Source of the DNA: Butyriboletus loyo
Taxonomy: Eukaryota; Basidiomycota; Agaricomycetes; Boletales; Boletaceae
NCBI GenBank assembly: GCA_038093515.1
Contig: JBBPSI010000277.1
Location: 1 to 29,905, forward strand
Length of the DNA stretch: 29,905 bases
Reading direction: 5' to 3'
The notes below the pieces were generated by a model. That model had not been told where the DNA came from. It searched no databases and was given only the letters and a program-made list of their open reading frames with translations. Below, piece after piece: positions 19,367 to 28,906 of the stretch. How positions within the stretch are numbered: position 1 is the stretch's first letter; each line of letters begins with the position of its first letter. The translations under genes and the position numbers were made by a program.

Positions 19367-21675
19367 AACTCAATCTATGTCTCAAATTAGAAAAATGCAA
19401 TTTCGCCACAAAAGAAGTTGAATACCTTGGAATGATCATCAAACCAGTGCAGGTAGCAATGGACCCAGTGAAGTTGAAAGGGATTTCGGAATGGCCGACA
19501 CTCCAAAAGGTCAAAGATGTGCGATCCTTCCTAGGATTTGCCAATTTCTATCAACAATTTATTCCCCATTATTCCGATATTGTCCAACCTCTCCTGGATT
19601 TATTTCCCATTATTCTGATATCGCCCGACCCCTCCTGGATTTGACAAAGAAGACGCAAGCATGGGAATAGCTCGAATGTCAACAAATCGCCTTCACCACC
19701 CTCAAGAATATATTCCTCTTGGAACCAGTCCTCACCATGCCTGACTTGGCCATTTGCAATAACCACTGATGCTTCAAAGCATGCCTCAGGAGGAGTCCTT
19801 TTACAGACTGATGCCAATGGAGAATGGCACCCCTGCACCTACCTTTCTCAAACCTTCTCCTCAGCTGAACAAAACTATGATCGAGAACTCCTTGCAATAA
19901 TCAGAGCCCTGAAAACATGGCACCACTATCTCCAAGGATCTCAATACCCAGTAAATGTCTTCACTGATCATAAGAACCTTACATTCTTCCGACAACCACA
20001 GAAGCTGAACCAACACCAAGCACAATGGCTTCTAGACCTTGCAGACTTTGATCTGAAGATGACCCATGTACCAGGGAAGGATCTCTCAGCCCCCAATGTG
20101 TTATCTCAATGACCTGACCTCATCCCTTCCACTGACACCAATAATGACGATGTCACCCTTCTTCCCACTACCCTCTTTGCCAACCTCATTGACACTGAAC
20201 TACGAGATTACATCTCTTTATCCTCCTCTTCTGACCCCCTTGTCCTTGATTCCCTCCAAGCAATGGAAGAAACAATTCCCCAGAAATTCAGATCTTGACT
20301 TTCCGATTGGAAATTCAATGCCAGCATCCTTACGTACCAAGAGCGGGTCTACATCCCTGCAGACCTTCACAGAACCATGCTGGAACGACACCATGACTAC
20401 TCAACGGCAGGCCATCCTGGATACCTGAAAACCTGTCAACTGGTTGCTTCTGAATGCTGGTGGCCTGGTCTTGCCACTTTCATCCGAAAATACGTTGAAG
20501 GATGCACAGCCTGTCAACAGAACAAAGCCAATACTCATGCAATGACCCCCCCCCCCCCCTTGACTCTGATTCCCTCCTCAGCCTCATGGCCATTCCAGCA
20601 GATCTCCTGTGATCTCATCACCAATCTCCCTCCGACAGCCAATGGCTTTGATACCCTATTGGTCATGGTCGACCATGGGCTTACTAAGGGGGTAATTCTA
20701 TGCCCTACCAAGAAAACCATGGACTCCTCAGGAATTGCTTCCCTCTTTCTATTAAAAGTATATGCCAGATTCAGATTATACGACAAGTTAATCTCTGATA
20801 GAGGCCCTTAGTTTGCCTCTGCCTTCACAAAAGAACTCGGAAAACTCCTAGGATACAACCTCTCCCTCTCAACAGCATACCACCCCCAGATGGACAGAGA
20901 AACAGAGAGAGTCAACCAGGAAGTTGAAACATACCTTCACATCTTTTGTGGAAATAACCTGTCCACCTGGGCAGATAACATCACCCATGCTGAATTTACA
21001 CACAATCACCACACCCACTCAGTCACAGGGAAATCTCCATTCTTCCTAATGATGGGATATGAACCCCATCCTTTTCCCACCATTATCTCCAAAATGAATC
21101 TTCCTGCTGTTGAAGAACATTTGAAACAACTCACAGCAGCACGAAATGAAGCACTAGCAGCCCATGCCCTTGCCCAACAGACAATGAAATCTCGAAACAC
21201 ACACTCCTTCTCTCCCTTCTCAAAAGGTGATAAAGTTTGGCTGGAAGCAAGAAACCTTCATTGATGAATCGAGAACCCAAAATTCGCCCCAAAAAGAGAA
21301 GGCCCATTTGTTATCATCAATACCCTATCCCCTATCACATACAAGCTCTGACTCCCAAAAACATGGAAGATTCATAATGTATTCCATGCTTCCCTCTTAT
21401 TGCCCTATCATGAAAACGATGTTCATGGCCTGAATTTCCTGAAACCACCCCCTGACCTTATCAGTGGAGAAAAGGAGTTCGAAGTAGAAGCCATCTTACG
21501 GTACAAAGGACCTCCCAATCGCTGCCGGTTCCTGATCAAATGGAAAGGATATCCCACCGCTGACAACTCATGGGAACCCGAAAAGAACTTCAACAATGCC
21601 AAACAGTTGTTGAAACATTACATGAAGAATCATCCCTGTGATTTCCCCCCTTCTCAACAAACCACCACCTGCTAA
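19367..21675 (+). pseudogene. pol: Element B pol, 3' part (end of RT, RNase H, integrase, chromodomain)
   Basis: This continues the RT cut at 11861 (LCLKLEKCNFATKEVEYLGM). A 41-bp tandem duplication at 19557-19638 shifts the frame just after the RT connection. RNase H keeps TTDAS, NYDRELLAI (three residues shorter than C before the catalytic Glu) and TDHKNL. Integrase has the HHCC finger (RHHDYSTAGH, then CTAC), DLITNLP, SDRGP then TAG in place of Gln, and NQEVETYL; a run of about 12 C lies near 20548. TGA TGA near 21263 interrupts the tail. The chromodomain (KEFEVEAIL, IKWKGY, NSWEP) lies at about 21470-21640. The stop TAA 21673-21675 is followed 10 nt later by ORF3. Confidence 0.9.
20686..20696 (+). 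other. Internal polypurine tract copy in integrase of B
   Basis: AAGGGGGTAAT is identical to the copies in C and D. It sits in a 27-nt block (from GACCATGGG at 20671 to AATT) that differs from C at one base, although the flanks are much more diverged. Confidence 0.5.
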
Positions 21676-21685
21676 ACAAACAAAT

Positions 21686-22654
21686 ATGGCCCAAGAGAAT
21701 CACCCACACACTTGTCGCCTCCACGAACCCTCCGATGATGATACCCTCCACCTCCTCACTTTGATGTTACAAGACTCCGGACTATCTCGAGACATAGACT
21801 TCAGCCTGGACTCTTCATCCCCTCTTGATGCTCTTTGCCTGGCTTTCCTGCAAGCCAGACGTTTCAATCTCTTCATCAATCATTTAGCCAACCTACCCCA
21901 TGCTCACCCCTCCAATTTCATTGTATCTCTCATGTGCCACTCACAGGTTGACCTGGAAACACAGCTTCTTGTTGCTATGGACCAACTAGGCATGTCTGAT
22001 TTCATACAAGAAATTGATGAATGAGTTAGACCACCCTGACCCCTCCTCCAACGACTATCTTCATCTCCCCTCCCTTGTCTGAACGCCTCTATTGACACTC
22101 CTGCCTGATGCGAACACCCTACCCACTCAATGGAACCTACTATAGGACCCCCTCTGTCCGACAATGACTCAATCACCTTGACAGTGGAGGAAATCCAAGT
22201 AATCAAAGAAGCAGAAAGGACTTTCACCCCAGCAGAATGAGAACGTCAAAGGGTATGCAACAATGCTCCTCTTCCTCACTCCCACCCTCTCTACCACGAC
22301 ACTTGCTTTACCTGCTGACGTCTTGGACATACTCGCATCAATTGCACCCTGTACCAATGTTCTTTCTGCCTTTAATCCTCCCCTGGCCATCACCAGTCAC
22401 GTTGCCCATGAAGGAGATGTTCCAACCCCTCCTCCCAATCTTCTAGCAGGTCCTCCAGATCATCGTACCATCACCCTCCTTGCCCACTATATAGCCCTTC
22501 CTTAACACATGCCATTTGCCAAAGCCGAGAGGAACATCTATAGGAACATTGGGAGCATGGAGAGGTCTGCCCTCATGAAGGAGACGATGTCATTGACAAT
22601 GTTGGCTATGCTAACATCACAGGATCCCCAGTCTTTGTGTCCATGGACTTTTAG
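21686..22654 (+). pseudogene. Element B ORF3, decayed, with two zinc knuckles
   Basis: One frame runs from ATG 21686 (A at -3, G at +4; 10 nt after the pol stop) to TAG 22652-22654, about 323 codons, broken by several TGA, a TAA and an internal TAG. The first 113 codons are open. The helical part (DALCLAFLQARRFNLFINHL) resembles the pattern in ORF3 of C without strong identity. In the second half two knuckles are readable despite stops: C-X2-C-X4-H-X4-C (ending GHTRINC) and C-X2-C-X6-H-X4-C (ending GHHQSRC), the same spacings and order as knuckles 1 and 2 of C. The third is not clear and no PPPY is seen. It ends with an acidic segment, as in C. Confidence 0.75.
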
Positions 22655-22666
22655 GAAGTACAATGA

Positions 22667-22679
22667 AAAGGGGGGGTAA
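22667..22679 (+). other. Element B 3' polypurine tract
   Basis: AAAG then a G run and TAA abut the 3' LTR at 22680. It has the same GGGGGTAA|TGTTA design as C. Confidence 0.8.
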
Positions 22680-23168
22680 TGTTATGATTCATTCTTTTCT
22701 TTTCTACTTAAGCATATCTCACGATAGCTTATCCCTTAGCTGACTCAACTCAGAATATTCTTCTTTCACTTCATAGATAGTGAGATCCAACTCTCAATCT
22801 ATTGCTTATCTTTAAGGTAGTCCTATGGAATATTCCATAATCTTCTATTGTATGACTTCCCTTCGCCCAATAGCAATTCTCCTCCATATTGTACAATAGC
22901 CATCTTTCCTTTTCTATCCTTGGTCCTTGTGCACTCCACTGTATTATAATATGACAAGATCTAGCTATGTTGTACTCTAAGCTAGATCTACTTGGAATCA
23001 TCATCGATATCCTCATCCTCTCGTCTCTAGTAGCAAGTCATCTTTCTTCAACAAGAACACTGGATAAATCCTTCATCTTGAAGGTTAGACTTAAACGTCT
23101 AGAAGAACTCTTGAGTCCCAGAACTATATCCAAGTCTATACTCGTACTTACCCAGTCCAAGCATAACA
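22680..23168 (+). repeat. Element B 3' LTR (489 bp)
   Basis: Partner of 8650-9138, same length, TGTTAT to ATAACA, followed by target duplication CCTAG. TATA-like TATTATAATA lies at about 22942-22951. TAAGCTAGATCT at 22978-22989 matches the primer site exactly; the 5' copy has one change there. Confidence 0.95.
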
Positions 23169-23576
23169 CCTAGCCCCCATTGCTTTATGTCTTGTGAGGT
23201 ATTTGGATTTCATCTCAAGCATTCAACAAGACACGAAGGACATGACCCTGTATTGAAACAGAAAAACACAGCAATGCAGTTATATCAACCACAACATTTC
23301 TGTCTATATGTGGCAATATTGGCTTACATGTTCAACCCAGAGATATCATAGGGTTAACTCTAACTAGATCACAACATTGCTGCATATCAACATGCTGTTT
23401 ATGCAGAGATATTGGGGTACACATTCAACCAGGAGATATCATAGGGTTAACTCAAATTAGATCGCAACATTGCCACACATCAACATGCTGTTCATATGTG
23501 GCAATGTTGGGTTACACATTCAACCTGGAGATATCATAGGGTTAACTCTAACTAGATTACAACATCGCTGCATATC
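23169..23576. repeat. Tandem array, period about 93-95 bp, about three copies
   Basis: Bases 23169-23288 show nothing recognisable. From about 23289 a unit recurs; its marker AGATATCATAGGGTTAACTC appears at 23341, 23434 and 23529. Copies differ at scattered bases. Element D is inserted within a unit (after CATATC), so the array probably continues beyond D. No coding potential. Confidence 0.85.
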
Positions 23577-24003
23577 TGTTACGGTACTGGTATACTTTTT
23601 CCTTCCACTACCACTCGGACTACTTCACTCGCCTAGTCTTTTGCTAGTGCCCCTTGAGTGGTAGGAGCCGCTTTCGCTTAGTCATCACTTCTCGCACATG
23701 GACGCGCTTTCTTTCATACTCTGGAATCTTCTGGAATATTCCTTCCTCATTTGTAGTTTCCTTCTCGCAACTTGATTAGGAACATGGTCTGTGCACAGAC
23801 CCCCAGTAGTATAAAGGCCCAGCCTTTACACCATGTACACTATCTAGTTCTACACAGATACCTGCTAGCAATTAGTTCGCTTCCAGACTCTTAGTGTGTG
23901 CACTAAGACATAGTCTGAGACTTCTCCCAGAATCGTCTCTTGAGTCCTGCGGCTACTCCAGAGTGCCGCCTAGTCGTTCTAGTTGTTAGCGCCAAGCATA
24001 ACA
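23577..24003 (+). repeat. Element D 5' LTR (427 bp)
   Basis: TGTTAC to ATAACA. It contains a perfect four-unit heat-shock element at 23723-23742 (GGAAT CTTCT GGAAT ATTCC), TATAAAG at 23810-23816, start motif ATCTAGTTCT at 23842-23851 and hairpin CTTAGTG-TGTG-CACTAAG at 23890-23907. Confidence 0.95.
23723..23742. promoter_or_regulatory. Perfect four-unit heat-shock element in LTR D
   Basis: Four alternating nGAAn/nTTCn units with no mismatch lie about 70 bp upstream of TATA. The first unit differs from C (GGAAT for AGAAT) only at the free position, so the consensus is kept while the base changed. Confidence 0.7.
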
Positions 24004-24005
24004 AA

Positions 24006-24015
24006 AGAACTAGAT
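24006..24015 (+). other. Element D primer binding site, self-priming type
   Basis: AGAACTAGAT lies 2 nt after the LTR and is an exact complement of the start motif at 23842-23851. Confidence 0.7.
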
Positions 24016-24372
24016 CTTCACCTCGCTTCTGCTTCCCAGCAGTAAAGCCGCCCTCCCCTCTCGCCCACCATTTCCATCCCACGATCCAGACGCGTCGGTC
24101 GTTCCTTCCGCATTCCCTCCCCCGAACCGGAACCTATCATCATTGACAATCCATCGCCGCCACCCTCTCCAGTCCAACCAGACCCTCTGCCCCAGTCTGA
24201 CCCCGAACCCTCTTACCAACCCGAGGACCAGGGTCAAGGGCAGGAATCTGAACCAGCACCTAGTGATGACGGATACGATAGTGACTGGCTCAATAGAACC
24301 CCTCACATTTCACCTTCTCCATCCCCACCATACTATCCAGCCGCAGCCCTCCCAGACAATGATGACGACGAT

Positions 24373-25356
24373 ATGTCTGACAAAAAGAATATCGTCCCCA
24401 AAGACTTCTCAGGCCTGAATGAAGATGCCTCGCGATGGCTCCTTGCCATGCGCACATACTTCAATGCCAACCAGGCAGCCTTCCCCGACGACCAGTCAAA
24501 GGTCAATGCCCTTCTCATGAAAATGAGCGAAGGGAAAGGAAAGACGTTCTCAGAAGGCTGGATGGCCCTCCTCTTGGACGGACACCCCACCGAGCAACAA
24601 AAAGAGTTCTCAGCGGTCTGCAAAGATTTCCACAGAGTCTTCCACCCCTTTGACGTAGGAGAGAGTGCCAGGATCTATCTGGGGAACCTCACTCAGAATA
24701 AAGCCAACCGCAAGGACGGCTATGATACCTATGTCACTGAATTCCAACTACTCGCTGCCAAGTCGGGCATCTCTGACGAGAAGGCCCTCATTGAATGGTT
24801 CATCCGTGGGCTAGACCCCTGCCTCGCAGAATCAGTCCTCTCTTGCGAGAAACCCCCCACCATGCTTGCCGGATGGGCAGAAAAGACATCCGCCTTCCAC
24901 GCGCAGCACAAGCACATTGACGACCATTGCACAGGAAAACACTACATTCCCACCTTCTCCTCCTAGTCTAGCCGAAGGGACCCAAATGCCATGGACGTGG
25001 ATGCCATCCGACTTACTCCTGTACAACATGTGGAGTACATGAAGCAAAACAAATGCTTCATATGCCACCAAGTCGGGTGCCACTCCACTAACCACCCTCG
25101 CCCCTCTCGCAATGGACAGAACTCCCGAGGACCACCCCCTCGTCCTCCTCGTAACCCTCAGCGCACACGCACCACCATCTTCACACAACCCGAACCAAAG
25201 CCCTCCCCACTCGTTGACTATTTGTCCGAGTTAAAAGGTCGAGGCACCCAGCAAGAAGATGTCTTAAGCGTCCTCGGGGCGTGCTTCGGTGGGGATGAAG
25301 AAAGGCTGCCTGTTGCAGCAACTAAGGTGGCCGAAGCCTGGCCAAAGGATTTTTAG
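24373..25356 (+). pseudogene. gag: Element D gag, one internal stop
   Basis: ATG 24373 opens 197 codons of capsid (MSDKKNIVPKDFSGLNEDASRWLLAM), ended by TAG 24964-24966. The same frame then goes on through the Met-Asp-Val-Asp segment to a zinc knuckle at 25054-25095, CFICHQVGCHSTNH. Its ligand order is C-X2-C-X4-C-X4-H rather than the usual CCHC. A Pro/Arg-rich part and the end TTT TAG (25354-25356) follow. The frame is also open from 24046 to the ATG, right after a TAA at 24043-24045, with an acidic Pro-rich sequence (SPEPEPIIIDNPSPPP) shared with C and recalled in B. Whether it is translated (non-AUG start or splicing) is not known. Confidence 0.88.
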
Positions 25357-28300
25357 AAGAGAGGGAAGTTTCGACGTCTTCTCCTCTCCATGTAATCACC
25401 CCTGTAGTACTATCAAACCCCAATGCGCAATCTATTCAAATTCCTGTGTCCTTATTCGCACACGAAGGGGGTCAAATCGTCGACACATTCGCCCTGGTGG
25501 ACAGTGGCACAAGCGGATGTTTCATAGATCGCGATCTAGTGAAACGAAAGAAACTGCCAATGGAATGGCTGCCCAAACCACTTAGTGCCCAAACCGTGGA
25601 CGGGTCGAACAATCAAGGAGGAGTAATCCGATATAAAGTCACCATCTCCATCAGGATCAGAGAAACCAAGGAGGAACAAAGTTTCCTGGTGCTCAACATT
25701 GGAAAAGAAAACATGATCCTGGGATTACCATGGCTACGAGAAGCAAACCCGGTAATAGATTGGGCCACTGGCCATATCGATCTTCCAGATCAAATAAAGA
25801 AGCCCCGACACGACTCCCCTCGGGCAATCGCTCAACGGTACCTGGTGTGGTACCTTGACTTGGACCCAGACTCCAAGATCGCCAAGCTCTGGAACAAGCG
25901 CGTGGACGCTTCAGCAAGGGAGGCTTATCCTGTCAGAAAAGCCACCATCGCCACAGAAATCGCTGCCCAGGCTGTCAAGGAGAAAGCAGTTCTACCAACC
26001 CCGTTCGCCGCCTTCGCAGACGTTTTTGACAAGAAAAACACTGAGGAACTACCCCCGTCCTGATCTTTCGACCACGCTATCAACCTCGACAAAGACTTTG
26101 TTCCGAAAGTCGCCAAGGTCTATCCCTTGAACCCGAAGGAGTCAGAAGCCTGCAAAGCTTTTGTCGAAGAACACCTTAAGTCGGGAAAGATTACCCCTTC
26201 CAAGTCCCCTCAGGCAGCCCCCTTCTTCTTTGTATCCAAGAAGGATGGCTCGCTACATCCCTGTCAAGACTACAGGTACCTGAACTCGCACACCATCAAA
26301 AATGCCTATCCCCTTCCCCTCATCTCCGACCTCATCGATCGCCTCAAAGGATCGAAAATCTTCACCAAAATGGACATCCGCTGGGGATACAACAATGTCC
26401 TCATCAAACCGAACGACCGCTGGAAAGCGGCCTTCATCACCCCTCAAGGGCTGTTCGAGCCCACCGTGATGTTCTTTGGACTTTGCAACTCCCCGGCTAT
26501 GTTCCAGGCCCTGATGGACCATATTTTCGGAGATCTCATGGCTGAAGGGTGGCTAATCATTTATATGGATGACCTCCTAATCCATTCCGCCACTACCGCT
26601 GAGCACGAGTCCCGAACGATCCAAGTCTTGGAGAGGTTACAGGAGCACAAGCTATTCCTCAAGCTGGAAAAGTGTTCATTCGACGCCGAGGAAGTCGAAT
26701 ACCTGGGGATGATGGTCCAAGAAGGGCAGGTCAAGATGGACCCAACTAAACTGAAGGCCATTCACAAATGGAACCCTCCTACCTCGGTCAAAGCAGTCAG
26801 GTCTTTTATCGGGTTCTGTAACTTCTACTGGCGGTTTATCCAAGATTTCTCTCACATTGCGAAGCCCCTTCATGACCTCACAAAGAAGAACTCCCCCTGG
26901 GCTTGGACTCCTGCCTGTGAACAAGCATTCCAGGCAATCAAACAATCCTTCCTCCGCCAACCCGTTCTCTCCATGCCCGATGTCATGAAGCTGTTTGCTG
27001 TCATGACGGACGCTTCCCTCATCGCCACTGGCGCAGTGCTCATGCAAAAAGATGTCAATGGCAACCTACATCCATGTGCCTACCTTTCGAAAACCCTTTC
27101 GCCCGCCAAACGCAACTACAACATCTGCGATCAGGAGTTGCTTGCGGTTATTCATGCCCTGGAAGAATGGCGACACTACCTGAGAGGTACTGGCCACCAG
27201 GTGGAGGTCCTCACCGACCATAAAAACCTCACATATTTCTGCCAGCCTAATAAGCTGTCTCGCCGACAAGCCCAATGGCTCATGTTTTTGCAGGATTTCG
27301 ACCTGCATTTCCACCACATTCCGGATACCCAAATGGGCCCTGCTGACGCCCTATCCCGATGTGATGATATTGACACCTCTGCCGATAACCAGGAAGTTAC
27401 CCTCCTTCCTGAAAGCCTATTCGCCCAGAAAATTGATGTCGCCCTCACAGAAAAGATCACAGCCTCTTCCCCTGCCGACCCCATGATCAAACGCTGCATG
27501 CAGGCTCTTTACGAAGACTCTCCCCTTTTCCCCAAGATGAACGCTGGGGATTGGGACTTCAATGGCAAAGAGTTGTATTTTTGCAAGAAGCGGTATATCC
27601 CCGAGGCTGCGCATATCGACCTCATCCGATCTTTGCACAAGAGTCCCGCTGGAGGCCACGGTGGCATTTTCCGCACCCAGAACCTGGTGCAAAGGGATTA
27701 TTGGTGGCCCAGCATGGCCAATCTGGTCCGCCGCTTCGTTTCTGGATGCACCGTCTGTCAGGTGCATAAAGTTAATACCCATCCCACCATTCCCCCTCTC
27801 ACTCCGTTGGCCAGCATGGCCTCTCATCCTTTCGAACAAGTCTTGGTCGACCTCATCACCGGCCTTCCTCCCTCTTTGGGTTATGATTCTGTCATGGTCG
27901 TGGTAGACCATGGGCTTACAAAGGGGGTAATTTATTCCCCTTGCAATAAGGACATTGACGTGGCAGGAGTTGCAAAACTGTTCTTCAAAACTGTCTTCCT
28001 TCGCTTCGGACTGGACTCTCATTGCATCTCTGATCGTGGCCCTCAATTCACATCTGCCTTTGCCAGGGAACTCACGAGGCTCCTGGACTATGACCTCGCC
28101 CTCTCTTCCACGTACCACCCTCAGACCGATGGCGAGACAGAACGAGTCAACCAAGAACTGGAGACGTATCTCCGGATCTTCTGTGATGGTCACCCAGAAC
28201 GATGGGCCGAGTTACTTCCTATGGCTGAATTCTCCCACAATTCCATGACTCACTCGTCTACTAACATAACCCCGTTCTCCCTGATGGTCGGATATGAGCC

Positions 28301-28898
28301 GAGATCTTACCCTCCAATCGGAAAGACTTTTCTCCCCGCCCTCGAATCTAGGCTCTCGGAACTCACGGGAGCCTGAACGGAGGTCTTAGAAGCTCATGAG
28401 AAGGCATGATGGTTGATGAAGGATCGAATCTCGTCAAAGTTCCAGCCATGGAAGACAGGAGATAAGGTTTGGTTGGAAGGGCGCAACCTTCGACTCAGGT
28501 ACCTGTCGAAGAAGCTGGCCCATAGATGGGAAGGACCGTTCGAGATTGCCCAAGTCATCTCCCCTGTGGCATACAGGCTCCGACTACCACCGACCTGGAA
28601 GATCCATGACGTCTTCCATGCATCCCTGCTGACTCCTTATCGAGAAACTGTGGAGCATGGTCCGAATTTCACAAATCCTCCTCTGGAAGAAATAGATGGA
28701 GATGAAGAATACGAGATCGATCGGATCTTGTCCCATCGCGGATCGAATGGACACCGCCAATTCCTGGTATCCTGGAAAGGATACTCCGCAGCAGAAAACA
28801 CCTGGGAACCAAATGGGAACCTGGTCCATGCACAAGCCCTACTCAAGGCTTATAAGCTGCGACACCCCAAGGATTTTCCCTCCCCATCTTCGCAGTAA
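25326..28898 (+). pseudogene. pol: Element D pol, nearly intact (three TGA stops)
   Basis: The frame opens at 25326, in the -1 register to gag, without an ATG. Protease ALVDSGTSG; RT YMDD at 26562-26573; RNase H (MTDASL, CDQELLAV, TDHKNL); integrase HHCC finger (SLHKSPAGGH, then CTVC), DLITGLP, SDRGPQF, NQELETYL; chromodomain about 28706-28872 (YEIDRIL, SWKGY, NTWEP). Stops: TGA 26061-26063 (CGA in C), 28374-28376 (CGA in C) and 28407-28409 (CGA in C). Between the first two, 770 codons are open and keep the catalytic residues of RT, RNase H and integrase. The stop TAA 28896-28898 is 8 nt before ORF3. So close to intact, D could be recent. Confidence 0.93.
27921..27931 (+). other. Internal polypurine tract copy in integrase of D
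   Basis: AAGGGGGTAAT, preceded by GACCATGGGCTTACA. Same place and bases as in B and C. Confidence 0.5.
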
Positions 28899-28906
28899 CT
28901 ACAAAA

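Larger units (their letters stand above)
8650..23168 (+). mobile_element. Element B: full-length chromovirus, target duplication CCTAG
   Basis: Two 489-bp LTRs (8650-9138 and 22680-23168) flank the element, and the 5-bp duplication CCTAG is exact at 8645-8649 and 23169-23173. Taking out element C and one AACTC copy leaves about 7.0 kb. The order is LTR, primer site, gag, pol, ORF3, polypurine tract, LTR. The two LTRs differ at about 40 of 489 positions by eye (about 92 percent identical), mostly transitions, so B is older than the C inside it. Every gene has stops; the copy is inactive. Confidence 0.97.
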
